Below are positions 53,801-59,220 of a stretch of DNA of 64,000 nucleotides, piece after piece; positions within the stretch are counted from its first letter, which is position 1, and the number at the start of each line of letters is the position of its first letter. This DNA comes from Acanthopleura granulata. Taxonomy: Eukaryota > Mollusca > Polyplacophora > Chitonida > Chitonidae. The notes beneath the pieces are model-generated. The model did not search any database. It was given only the letters and a program-made list of their open reading frames with translations, and was not told the DNA's origin. The stretch spans positions 11,487,491 through 11,551,490 of the forward strand of contig JABBOT010000011.1 of assembly GCA_016165875.1 (NCBI GenBank). Reading direction: 5' to 3'. Both the position numbers and the translations under genes were made by a program.

Positions 53801-54211
53801 AAGGCCTCTGCTACACATTGAACGCTAGAATATAATGACCGGCATCTTGAGTAGATCTGCGTATTAAAAAATTACCAACAGTTTCTACTCCACTGATTAC
53901 AAACGCAGCCTAACCTTGATGAAGTAAACATTTCAGAAATGCAGGGGTTTAAAAGAAGAACACCCATAGTTTTGAGTTGAAATTTAGATCCCATTCTCTC
54001 GATAGACCTACACTTACACGTATGGATCGAGTTGTAAAAATATGATAATATCGCCACACTTACCCCCTCCATTTCGGTAGCAGACGTAAGGAAATCGCCA
54101 AACATTTCCAAATCCAATAGAACTTCCTACGGTGACAAAGAAAAAATCAATGGACTTGGAGTACTGTTGTCTCTTTGTCGTCGACTGCTCTTTACTATCC
54201 GACTGCGCCAT
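14673..54211 (-). CDS. SLC6 sodium/chloride-dependent transporter gene (creatine/taurine/GABA-transporter-like), whole span
   Basis: The product should be a plasma-membrane symporter with 12 helices and the LeuT fold, moving a small amino-acid-like solute with Na+ and Cl-. Seen: thirteen exons on the minus strand that read in order as TM1 ([16 protein letters not shown]), TM2, TM3 with a large glycosylated loop, TM4, TM5, TM7, TM8, TM9, TM10, TM11-12 and a cytosolic tail. The TM1 position that is Asp in monoamine transporters is Gly here, which points to an amino-acid-type substrate. The PDWSKL segment before TM6 and the KWDLALCLL segment of TM4 resemble the creatine/taurine/GABA branch; the substrate itself is inferred. 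The TM7 Asn and Ser (NSGTS) and TM8 GIDS fit Na+ and Cl- sites. The TM6 exon was not found, so the coding chain is incomplete. Two alternative first exons exist. Introns run up to about 17 kb. Confidence 0.93.
15287..15600. repeat. Degenerate tandem repeat of about 38 bp in SLC6 intron 12
   Basis: AAAGAAAGACATTTGATTGG and TGATTTACCT-like blocks recur. The last three units are the best kept. Confidence 0.65.
15975..16145 (+). repeat. Dispersed repeat family R4, copy 1
   Basis: CGCCTTCGGTAATTCGGGCC, TGTTGTTCATTCCTCCTTCT and ATGCAAGAGGACGATGG align with the copies at 17,690, 51,562 and 57,740. It overlaps intron 12 of SLC6. Confidence 0.6.
16200..16379 (-). CDS. SLC6 exon 12: TM11 end and TM12
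   Basis: Acceptor TGCCCACAG, 60 codons in phase 0 on both sides: [60 protein letters not shown], donor AAG|GTAAAT. YYFPDWA..VGWLM and the Pro-containing last helix are family-typical. Confidence 0.93.
17322..17422 (-). CDS. SLC6 exon 11: loop and first part of TM11
   Basis: Acceptor TATAATTTCAG, two bases completing Gly, then [20 protein letters not shown] and [13 protein letters not shown], donor ATA|GTAAGT in phase 0. The pattern G..+F..+I..M.GY.....++...W...P matches SLC6 before and within TM11. Confidence 0.92.
17690..17900 (+). repeat. Dispersed repeat family R4, copy 2
   Basis: CCCGCCAAATGTAATTCGGG, TCTGTTGTTCATTCCTGCAT, TTACAATGACCTTTTGATGG, AGTAAAAGAGGACAATAGTC. Open frames here are fortuitous. 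Confidence 0.65.
18043..18142 (-). CDS. SLC6 exon 10: TM10
   Basis: Acceptor TTTTCCCCCAG, then [20 protein letters not shown] and [13 protein letters not shown], ending one base into Gly (phase 1) at donor G|GTGAGT. The GG.YV..+FE.Y start and the YFYG end fit SLC6 TM10 and the join to the next exon, giving YFYGVNKF. Confidence 0.93.
18398..18630 (-). mobile_element. SINE, minus strand, diverged, in SLC6 intron 9
   Basis: TTTATTTCATTGGTGTTTTT, AGAATATTTCACATATAGC, GGTTGCTGGCACACCTTCCC, GCGTACGGCCTCAGAGGAAA and ACTTAAACTCACAC mark a diverged copy between exons 9 and 10. Confidence 0.7.
18738..18875 (-). CDS. SLC6 exon 9: end of TM8 and TM9
   Basis: Acceptor GTGTTTTCAG, then 46 codons in phase 0 on both sides: [46 protein letters not shown], donor GAG|GTAAGA. 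The Glu-Gly after TM8 and the D.FPKYLR intracellular loop are family-typical. It follows a 10.2-kb intron. Confidence 0.94.
19986..20097. mobile_element. Short fold-back element in SLC6 intron 8
   Basis: CAGGGGCCCGTTTTTGCAAA at the left is mirrored by (minus strand) CCCTGGGGCTCGTTTGAAGA at the right; inner parts share GTCAAACG on each arm. Non-coding, about 112 bases. Confidence 0.45.
20493..20580 (-). mobile_element. Short SINE 3' fragment
   Basis: TTGATTTATTCATTAATTTC followed by AACTCAAGAATATTCGCC matches only the 3' end of the SINE. Confidence 0.5.
22115..22174 (-). other. Strong hairpin in SLC6 intron 8
   Basis: Arms 22,115-22,138 and 22,151-22,174 are inverted copies with a 12-base loop. 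They differ at only two of 24 positions. Both differences are C against T in the compared arms, so a minus-strand RNA (the sense of the gene) would pair all 24 positions using two G-U wobbles. A weaker CCGCG pairing extends outward. It could be a fold-back remnant, a structured intronic RNA or a small-RNA precursor. Confidence 0.7.
24247..24412 (+). mobile_element. SINE 3' half, in SLC6 intron 8
   Basis: CCCCGGCCGTACGTGGGAAG, GCGGATGGTCGTGAGTTTTC, GCTGGCCGCCGTCGCGTAAG and an (AAAT)n end. It is 5'-truncated at the body and is one of the best conserved copies. Confidence 0.85.
25605..26285. repeat. 40-bp tandem repeat in SLC6 intron 8
   Basis: GAAATGTTCTTGTGTAGCTA then TCTACCGAGGGATGCAGTTT repeats at exact 40-base steps (25,641; 25,681; 25,721), then decays toward 26,285. 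Confidence 0.85.
27780..27914 (+). repeat. Spaced duplication, 47 identical bases at 84-base offset
   Basis: GGAAATAAGCTGTTGAGGTC followed by TGTTAAACCATTCACTAATA occurs at about 27,787 and 27,871 without change. It lies in SLC6 intron 8. Confidence 0.8.
29080..29192 (-). CDS. SLC6 exon 8: extracellular loop 4 and first part of TM8
   Basis: Acceptor TTGCTGTATAG, two bases finishing Gly, then [20 protein letters not shown] and [17 protein letters not shown], ending in phase 0 at donor [21 protein letters not shown] is one of the best conserved SLC6 motifs. The Asp-Ser of GIDS corresponds to the Na2-site residues in TM8. Confidence 0.95.
29739..29863 (-). CDS. SLC6 exon 7: TM7 and start of extracellular loop 4
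   Basis: Acceptor CTTTTAG, one base finishing a codon (entering phase 2), then [20 protein letters not shown] and [20 protein letters not shown], ending S plus one base of Gly at donor G|GTAAGT. The Asn of LNS aligns with the Na+-binding Asn of TM7. The Ser of GTS aligns with the serine that marks chloride-dependent members. The entering phase needs an upstream exon that ends two bases into a codon, typically the Arg of a CYR motif; exon 5 ends in phase 0, so these two cannot be joined directly in frame. Confidence 0.94.
29864..34712 (-). other. Interval between exons 5 and 7 where the TM6 exon is expected
   Basis: About 4.85 kb. I searched the minus strand for VW.DA, SLG/SYG, SYN.F and FHNN coding and for acceptors or donors of the right phase, and found none. 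It contains the 33.5-kb minisatellite. Confidence 0.6.
33465..33740. repeat. Degenerate 27-30-bp tandem repeat between SLC6 exons 5 and 7
   Basis: GTATTCACATACCTCTTCTG-like units recur about nine times. It sits in the interval that should hold the TM6 exon. Confidence 0.75.
34713..34847 (-). CDS. SLC6 exon 5: TM5 and extracellular loop 3
   Basis: Acceptor TTGTTGTAG and 45 codons in phase 0: [54 protein letters not shown] and the YLLPDWSKL segment match the family up to the position where many SLC6 genes place an intron before the TM6 VW.DA block. The donor is CAG|GTGTGT. The frame stays open for 49 codons past this donor into a hydrophobic stretch (see findings). The next recognisable exon is TM7, so a TM6 exon should follow but was not seen. 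Confidence 0.93.
35022..35165. mobile_element. Short fold-back element in SLC6 intron 4
   Basis: The left end CCAGTTTCACGGAACTTTC is roughly mirrored by (minus strand) GGCCTGGTTTCACGAATCG at the right; both arms continue to a TTAAGT motif. Similarity is partial. It lies between exons 4 and 5. Confidence 0.4.
35261..35393 (-). CDS. SLC6 exon 4: TM4
   Basis: Acceptor TTGTTCAG, one base completing Glu, then [20 protein letters not shown] and [20 protein letters not shown], ending LTGK at donor AAG|GTGGGT (phase 0). EFWERKVL...[12 protein letters not shown]...[12 protein letters not shown] is the usual SLC6 TM4 block and is closest to the creatine/taurine/GABA subgroup. Confidence 0.95.
36047..36374 (-). 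CDS. SLC6 exon 3: TM3 and glycosylated extracellular loop 2
   Basis: This 328-base exon runs from acceptor TTTTTAG (phase 1) to donor GA|GTAAGT (phase 2). It encodes [31 protein letters not shown] and the loop starting [15 protein letters not shown]. The two cysteines nine residues apart match the conserved disulfide of the second extracellular loop. Five N-glycosylation sequons follow (NQT, NGT, NRT, NHT, NYT). The YY pair of TM3 includes the tyrosine that closes over substrate in the family. The exon ends at PATEFW with a split Glu, as in GABA/taurine/creatine carriers. A decayed copy of its 5' end lies just upstream in intron 2 (36,432-36,496). Confidence 0.95.
36432..36496 (-). pseudogene. 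Decayed partial duplicate of SLC6 exon 3 with its acceptor
   Basis: On the minus strand TTGTTGTGTAG is followed by a copy of the exon 3 start that translates [18 protein letters not shown], against [19 protein letters not shown] in exon 3. It loses two bases in the CYYNVV region, and homology stops after about 65 bases; the frame ends at a stop soon after. The intronic flank is also copied (GGAATTGGATTAGATGTAA beside GGAATTGGACTAGATGTAA), and a third, flank-only copy lies at about 36,535-36,580. It looks like a local tandem duplication that left a decoy exon. Confidence 0.8.
36535..36580 (-). repeat. Third, flank-only copy of the exon 3 tandem duplication
   Basis: CCGTCACCTAAACAACAAAA with a following CACTAGAT matches the acceptor and intron flank of the copies at 36,365-36,415 and 36,487-36,533, without the exon body. 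Confidence 0.6.
37125..37256 (-). CDS. SLC6 exon 2: TM2 and first intracellular loop
   Basis: Acceptor TTTGCAG and donor G|GTAATG bound this 132-base exon, which begins and ends in split Gly codons (phase 1 at both sides). It encodes [20 protein letters not shown], then [16 protein letters not shown] and KISPLFQ. The FLIPY start, the FLE..LGQF motif after TM2 and the W+ISPLF loop before TM3 are SLC6 hallmarks. It is the common exon into which both alternative first exons can splice. Confidence 0.95.
37326..37580 (-). mobile_element. SINE, minus strand, just upstream of SLC6 exon 2
   Basis: Starts (TTTA)n, then AATCAAGAATATTTCATTAT, CGACGGCGGCCAGCATTATG and CGGCGTAACC, with the head ending near 37,580. 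It sits within 70 bases of the exon 2 acceptor. Confidence 0.82.
37581..40643 (-). other. Intron between exon 1b and exon 2
   Basis: No further copy of a TM1 exon was seen. Frames on the plus strand near 39,007-39,405 have no recognisable domain. Confidence 0.6.
40644..40767 (-). CDS. SLC6 alternative first exon 1b: proximal N-terminus and second TM1
   Basis: A second, intact version of the first exon: [18 protein letters not shown], then [21 protein letters not shown], ending in phase 1 at donor G|GTAGGT, exactly as in exon 1a. It can splice to exon 2 (37,256) but lacks an acceptor-led role in the 1a transcript, because 1a already supplies TM1. The start is uncertain. ATG at 40,767 has A at -3 and gives a short N-terminus. 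An upstream in-frame ATG at 40,818 would add 17 residues (MLHASQC...). An in-frame TAA lies a little further upstream, so the reading frame begins here and does not continue from an earlier exon. A TATA box sits just upstream. Confidence 0.87.
40843..40868 (-). promoter_or_regulatory. Candidate promoter of exon 1b: TATA box and CACGTG E-box
   Basis: Reading the minus strand, TATAAA (40,863-40,868) is followed after 14 bases by GTCACGTGAC, a perfect palindrome around CACGTG (40,843-40,848). Transcription starting about 30 bases after the TATA box would begin near 40,836, some 70 bases before the ATG at 40,767. This supports exon 1b being a true transcription start, not an internal exon. Confidence 0.5.
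41495..41508. repeat. Homopolymer G run (14)
   Basis: Similar runs: G at 58,212-58,223, C at 15,081-15,092, G at 31,478-31,487, A at 4,521 onward and T at 30,900 onward. Length calls here are error-prone. Confidence 0.9.
42075..42185. repeat. 34-bp GC-rich tandem repeat, three copies
   Basis: GTGTCGCATTGCCGCTTCGC then GCGATTGGCGCTC repeats at 42,087 and 42,121 and further with decay. It lies in the intron after exon 1a, upstream of exon 1b. Confidence 0.85.
42620..42743. mobile_element. Short fold-back element (CAGTTTC...TACTTA ends)
   Basis: GGGCCAGTTTCATGAACCAT then ACTTAGTGCTAAGTA at the left is mirrored at the right by (minus strand) GACAGTTTCCATACTTAAGC. The element of about 125 bases has no open frame and lies in the intron between exons 1a and 1b. 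Confidence 0.5.
43175..43406 (-). mobile_element. Near full-length SINE, minus strand
   Basis: (TTTA)n, GACTGGTGTTTCACGCCGTA, CCCACGTACGGTCGGAGAGG, ATGAACTCACTGTGACC (reversed B box) and GAGCCACGGTGG (reversed head). A small deletion covers the GGCCGCCGTCGTATAAG segment. Its left flank is shared with the copy at 46,739. Confidence 0.87.
43574..43842 (+). mobile_element. Full-length tRNA-derived SINE (best reference copy)
   Basis: GGGGCCTCCGTGGCTCAGTT opens a clear A box (TGGCTCAGTTGGTTAGCGC); the B box is GTGAGTTCAAGCC. The body CCTCTCCGGCCGTCCTTGGG, GGCCGCCATCGTATAAGTGA, ATTCTTGAGTATGGCG and an (AAAT)n tail follow. It lies head-to-head with the minus-strand copy at 43,175-43,406. Confidence 0.92.
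44926..45106 (-). mobile_element. SINE, minus strand, head truncated
   Basis: TTTATTTATTACTTATTAGA, then ACGACGGGGGGGCCAGCATT, ACCTTCTCACGTACGGCCGG and AGAGGAAGCCATGC. The tRNA-like head is absent. Confidence 0.82.
46130..46615. repeat. 37-bp tandem repeat with a degenerate 60-bp precursor array
   Basis: CCGGTTTGGCCTCATTAATA plus CACATTATTTTTCATCT recurs at 37-base steps from 46,378. The part before 46,330 has longer diverged units with the same CTTCATCTC..TTGGCCTCA core. Confidence 0.85.
46739..47006 (-). mobile_element. Full-length SINE, minus strand
   Basis: (TTTA)n, AGTCAAGAATATTTCACTTC, CAGCCAGCATTATGGTGGGA, CCCATGTACGGCCGGAGAGG, CTTGAACTCACAGCGACC (B box) and CGCTAACCAACTGAGCCACG (A box). 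Confidence 0.9.
47955..48370. mobile_element. Outer fold-back (MITE-like) element with 42-bp inverted ends
   Basis: The left end 47,955-47,996 (ATCACGAAGTTTTCTTAGAC...) is an inverted match to 48,329-48,370 (ATCATGAAGCTGTCTTAGAC... on the minus strand), with about nine mismatches in 42. No reading frame for a transposase is inside. It contains a second inverted-repeat element. Confidence 0.6.
48003..48183. mobile_element. Inner fold-back (MITE-like) element nested in the outer one
   Basis: Ends 48,003-48,041 (CGAATCCATAAAGCCATTTC...) and 48,144-48,183 (CGATTCCACAAAGCCATTTT... on the minus strand) are inverted copies about 40 bases long with few mismatches. Both contain TTAAGTCAAA. The centre has no coding potential. 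Confidence 0.6.
49735..50205. repeat. Tandem repeat of about 35-38 bp
   Basis: CACGTGTCTCCTCACACAAG then TTTACGTGTAAACAGAGT recurs about twelve times, with the E-box-like CACGTG in most units. It lies between exons 1a and 1b. Confidence 0.85.
50206..54063 (-). other. Distal part of intron 1a; no gene seen
   Basis: Apart from the R4 repeat copy at 51,562 and a CAA-rich tract near 52,020, no structure was found. The opposed frames at 53,611-53,828 look accidental. Confidence 0.6.
51562..51765 (+). repeat. Dispersed repeat family R4, copy 3
   Basis: CCCGCCAAAAGTAATTCGGG, TCTGTTGTTCATTCCTGCAT, TTACGATGACGTTTTGTGAA, AGTGCAAGAGAACAATGGTC. The closest relative is copy 2. Confidence 0.65.
54064..54211 (-). 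CDS. SLC6 alternative first exon 1a: distal N-terminus and TM1
   Basis: This exon encodes a 49-residue start, [10 protein letters not shown]..., followed by TM1 with [21 protein letters not shown], ending on the first base of a split Gly codon (phase 1) at a consensus donor G|GTAAGT. The ATG lies in a very good Kozak context (CACCATGG). The cytosolic N-terminus is short, polar and rich in Ser, Gln and Lys. It joins in frame to exon 2 at 37,256, giving NGGGVFLIPY, a junction typical of SLC6. The intron to exon 2 would be about 16.8 kb and contains the competing exon 1b. TM1 differs from the 1b version at six of the 31 aligned residues from IDF to NGGG and its preceding residue. Confidence 0.93.
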
Positions 54212-54252
54212 GGTGAATGAAGGCAAAAACGAAATCCCTGCCGCTGGCGGAC

Positions 54253-54465
54253 CACGTGACCCTATAGCCGAAAGTGGGATGGGCCTTCAGAATTGTCCGC
54301 CTGACAGTGGAAAATTTTCCGCGAGTTGTTTTGTCCACAAGGCGCGGCGCGAGGAGAATTGTTATGAATTGCCAGGTGCCTGGATGTCGATGATCGGCAA
54401 GTTGTGTGTTCCACCGGTGACTATGGTCAAATGTACAACCTTAGAGCACCCCACGATATTATATA
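54253..54465 (-). promoter_or_regulatory. Candidate promoter of exon 1a: TATA-like element and CACGTG E-box
   Basis: A TATATAA element lies at 54,459-54,465 (minus strand), which would place a start near 54,430 and a 5' UTR of about 220 bases. A CACGTG E-box in the context GTCACGTGG lies at 54,253-54,258, 42 bases before the ATG and next to CTATAG. The region around 54,330-54,360 is GC-rich. Promoter activity is inferred. Confidence 0.4.
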
Positions 54466-55129
54466 TAAAAAGCATTTAAACACAAAACATCCAACTCAAA
54501 TTCTGGTGGCGTTTTAACGGAGGGTTTGAGAGCTCACACGACATAGGTCTGTTGACGCGATCTGCACTGTATTTATAAATCAATACTGGCCGGCTTTAGT
54601 ACTGGCAGATGTCGATTTTACTGATAACAAGCTCTCAGGCAACGTACAATTCTAGAAAGGGCGTTCTTTCTTTGCTTATCAGTAGATTTATATGCGATAC
54701 CAGATTGTTCCAGTTCTAAAGATTCTTGTATACCATTGATAATTTTATCTCATCGTCTATATATATAGCCTGTAAAATCTACATGTAATCTGACTTTCCG
54801 GTCAAGACATATACTAATAGACAAATCATAGAGAACCTCGTTTTCGACGTAGGCCTGTAAATCGTGGTTAAAGCTTTAAAATGCGAACAAGGAAAATTCA
54901 CTTTAAACATGTAGCCTGTTAAATTTAGTATTATAGGCCTACCATGTTTTCTTATTGGCGCTAGAATAGGTTGTGTTTGTACCGCAACATGGTATAACCT
55001 CGCTACACACTAACAAAAGTATTTTGTCCGAATATAACAAATCTGTCTCATATAAGTGAACATAATAGCTGCCATTACTCAGAAATCATATAGGTCAGTA
55101 TAGTACTCTTTCTTTTGATTGAAAGTTAT

Positions 55130-55340
55130 TTTTTAGAGTGTTATAAAACCAAAAAATGTTAAATAAATAAAAATAAAATAAATTAAACAAATAAATAAAC
55201 AAACAAATTAATAAAATTAAAATAAAGTAAAATAAAACGAAAAACAAGAAAGAACTACTCTCTCACCATCTTTTCTATAATCAAGGGACAATATTAATAA
55301 ACAAATAAATATAAAAGAAAAACAAGAAAGAACGCTTGTG
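55130..55340. repeat. A/T-rich low-complexity tract
   Basis: Long stretch of AAATAAA variants. No gene signal. Confidence 0.85.
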
Positions 55341-56559
55341 TTACCGCCTTTTCTAATCAAGGGATATCGTTGGCTAATTCAGATATATTTAACATACAGA
55401 AAAATACACTTTAAGGAACTGTCAGGTATCATGTATATACCAGTGCTAATACATGATGTATTCCTTTCGGAGGTGAATACCACACGCACAAAGGGGTCAC
55501 GAACAAGGCTCTTAATTGAGGGGCACCCACGCATTAGCTTTCCCTCGATCTCATACCACTGCCACACTGTTAAAATGCAGATATTTGTATCGGCAAGATA
55601 CAGTTGCCATAACGACAACACCCACCCACCCCCACCCCATCACCCGGGTTACCCAATCAGTTGCCTCTGAAGGATTCTAATTATCCACTGGGCTCCGTGG
55701 CTGAATACCTCACCAAGCAGACGCCGCTGTGGTCAGGAATAAAGGTCTGGCTTTCCGCCCATCATTATATGGGCAGCCGCTGGTCGCTGTGCGGTCAGCG
55801 TTCTTCTTTGGCCTCAATTCTCGGGTCACTGCAGGTATATGTATATGTTGTAGGCTAAGTCTCATTCAGATTTACTCTGTCAAACGCTGAATGTACATTG
55901 CAGTGTGAGATTTTGTTAAGGCTTGTACACCGGCAGTTTTTCAGTTTGCATTGATGCATATTGGTGCATTGGACAGGCTTAATCTACATGGAGGAGAAAA
56001 AAAAAATAAATAAATCAAAAAAATAAAAAAAATTAAAAAAAAAATCCAAGCGATTAAAATAAATTTTGAGCGTGTTATGGATACCGCATTTAAAAACAAA
56101 CAAACCTATATGTGTTTACCGACATATGTGCAATATATATGCCTACTAGGCAATTATAGAAAGAAAATGCTGTTTTATTGCTTTAACATTGTTTAATTGC
56201 AGAGTGTACATCAGCAATTGGCTAACATTAAGTGAAAGATATTATAAGGAACTCGATTAAAAAGATATTTCTTGCGGCAATTCTCCTTTGAAGTAAACGT
56301 ATGGTGATGTGTACCGCGTGATGCTCCCTGGCGATGTCACAGGTTCAAATTCAGTGTAGGCTCGGTTGTTGATCTTTGCCGTCGGCGTGGGATATTGTGC
56401 AGTCAGATGTCAAGTCATTTACGGTACATGATATATTCGCATGTAACGGAACACTGTTTTAAATTTAATGCCCCAAGGCCTCTCTATCTATGAGGATGCA
56501 GGAAGATTATCCGAAAGCAAGCAGCTGCATTCTGGTATTGGGTTATACCGCAGATGCGC

Positions 56560-56885
56560 GCGCTGTCAGATTATATAGGCTCGGCCACAAATAGCGGCCA
56601 TTTCTTGTTGACTTACTATCATGCTGGCAAACATGTTGTCCGGAAACATGCATCTGGTTTATACATTCTTGCATTTTGTTATCTTCGAGACACGCGCTGC
56701 TGGGTTATACGCTCGGCCACAAATAGCAGCCATTTCTCTTTAGCTCTTACATGTACTATCATGCTGGCAAACAGATTATTCGAAAACATGCAGCTGGTTT
56801 ACACATTCCTGCACTTTTGTTACCTTGGAGACACGCGCGCCCGCCAGAGTATAGACTCGGTTATAAAACACAGCCATTTGACGCT
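56560..56885 (+). repeat. Tandem duplication of about 147 bp
   Basis: GCTCGGCCACAAATAGCGGC, TACTATCATGCTGGCAAACA and CATTTTGTTATCTTCGAGAC recur as a diverged second copy, with a partial third start near 56,855. Confidence 0.8.
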
Positions 56886-57739
56886 ATCTTTTGTAATCCG
56901 ATCGCGTGTTACTGTTTCCTTAATTTGAAATAAAACAGTAAAAAAAGTTATACATACATGTAGAGACCTACTTTGATTTGTAACAGTATATTGTAAATTT
57001 TATGAAGCCCACCTGTCACAATACAAACATACATGTATCTCATAAAAAAGGGTTTATTTGACTGCATATTGGCCTTCGGTAGACGGGATGGAGATTTCAA
57101 CTACATCGCTTTTGTCAACGCTACCAATCTGAGTCTGTACAAATTTTTAATCAATGTAATGCGAAGCTGCGCAAAACAGTTTCGCCACTATACCAGACTG
57201 TCCACTCTATAGGTCACGTGTATACACGGTCCAGATGTGTGACCCCAATATAGCAAATAGAGTAAAGTTCCCTTCACTGCTCATTACCACTCAAGTCGTT
57301 TTCTCATTGGCTGTTAATAAATCTGTCTGTAAATATTGATAGCCTCGTTTTCACGCGCAGACGCTCTATTTATAGATGAAGGTTAAGGCTATGTAGGGAA
57401 ATCCTTTGCAAGCTTGACCGTTTGATACCTATCGGTATCATCACTGGTAAACTTCTTCGTCCTGGGCTTGAACTGCATGACCTTCGTCCTTAAAGCGAAA
57501 GTAAGTCCGCCATCCATCAACTAAGTAAGAGAGAAGCACGACATTTCTAATAAGGGAGTTTTAGCATTTGAATGGAGAATCGCTGCACCAATGAAACAAT
57601 AGAACAATCTGTGGTAGTATACATATTCCAGACACCTGACCAAATTATCATTCAGTGGCAGCCATTTTTACACGATAGTCCTCTCCCTGGCGGTTCAAAT
57701 GAACATGGCATTTGTGGCAGCTGAATAGAGAATGTCCAA

Positions 57740-57960
57740 GTTAATCAGTAGGAACGTTTCCCACTGCAAGTAACTCGACACAAGTTTTGTAGTCTGTTGT
57801 TCATTCCTGCCTTTGCATTGACGATTTCTTTGCAAGCTTGTTACTAGTGCACATAAGTAGGCCTACAACACAAGGGAACACTGGCCAGTTTGGCTTGGGT
57901 CTGAGTCACTATTGCGCGGGGAAAGATACCTCTCCGAAATTATGGCAGGCATAGAACAGA
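57740..57960 (+). repeat. Dispersed repeat family R4, copy 4
   Basis: TAGTCTGTTGTTCATTCCTG, CCTTTGCATTGACGATTTCT and ACAAGGGAACACTGGCCAGT align with the family. It is the most diverged copy. Confidence 0.55.
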
Positions 57961-58719
57961 GCAATACATGATAGTAAACGCTGCAGACCCGTTTTTCATT
58001 TAGTGGCGAATTAGGTGCCTTTCACGTTTTTCCACTCAAAATCACATTCCCACTTTCAGTGTATTAAATGTAATTTTTTTTCTTTCGCAAAAATGTTTCA
58101 GGACATTGTTGCGTGTTTCTAACTGCAGTAATGACGAAAAAATGTGTAAACTTGCCAGCAATAGCTTCTGAAACACAGTTAAAACACAGAAAACCACGTC
58201 CTCCTGCATGTGGGGGGGGGGGGTGGCTTTGCTCTACTAGAGCTTCCAATCGAGGGAACCAGCCATTTGGTTAACTCACTTCTTTGGCCCCGTTTGAGTC
58301 GACAGCTCTGAAAGTATTATATATGAATTGATTTAGTTTCGATATCTAACTGTTGTTTAACACCACATATTTTTTCACCTATGTACGTTGAGACTTAGCA
58401 AGGTATATAAATGCTGAATTTTACAACATGTGAAATACTTCATATTCTTCGAATGCAAGCGGTCTTCGCCAGTGTCGTGGTAAGTGGTTTGCCTCGCGGA
58501 GACGTTTGAAGCTTCCATTACGATCGATCTTTAAGCTTTCACGTTTGCTTAGTACACTTATTTGACTTACATTATCGGTTATTCCGTATGAAGCCACTTT
58601 TACTGAAGTAAGTGTGTGCTGTAATAATGATAAATGATACAGTTTCAACATGTGTATGATTTGTCTCCTCGAGACATCTTTTTGTCGAATGAAAACGAAC
58701 GCACATGTAGTGCAATATT

Positions 58720-58990
58720 CGTTATAGTGAACACGGATGACTAAGCTGGTAAAACTGCGTCGCTCCTTCGCACAGTGGTCCAAAGCCATGTGATCCTTTG
58801 TTCCTTCTTGGATTACGTCACACGTTTATGTGCTCAAAAAGCACTTAGGTAGTGCACAAACAAAGCAGCATCACAACAGGAAACGGTGTGTTTCTCTGCG
58901 ATTTGGACCCTTTTGTGTATTCCGTCAGCGTTTCACACTGGACATAATCTGCTCCCATTGGTGTTTGTGTATGACAGTAATAGCAAATTT
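58720..58990 (+). repeat. Dispersed repeat, partner of 8,580-8,860
   Basis: Same order and orientation of matching blocks as at 8,580, about 50 kb away on the other side of the SLC6 gene. Confidence 0.55.
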
Positions 58991-59154
58991 ATTAATAATC
59001 CTTTCATAATCTTTGGAGCTATGTATAACAGGTGATGAAAAACGAATGATCATAGCCCACTGAGGTTGTTTCCCTTCTAATCTGTAATTTCTGTTTTGAC
59101 CAACCTGATCCGAATGGCTAACTTAATACATGTATTAAGCATTTCCGAAAAAAG

Positions 59155-59220
59155 AGTGCTACAATATGGCTATAACACTGCCGATGTGGCGGAAGGCTTA
59201 ATACATAATCTTTCATAACA
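59155..59220 (+). repeat. Dispersed repeat tail, same family as 5,165
   Basis: ACAATATGGCTATAACACTG, CCGATGTGGCGGAAGGCTTA, ATACATAATC. A short copy. Confidence 0.5.

Noticed and set aside
53611..53828. Opposed GC-rich frames of 63 and 66 codons
   Set aside because: They overlap on both strands, have no motif, and lie in intron 1a close to the first exon; the open frames follow from local GC content.
54014..54226. Upstream start for exon 1a at 54,226
   Set aside because: That codon is TTG, not ATG; the ATG at 54,211 has a strong Kozak context.
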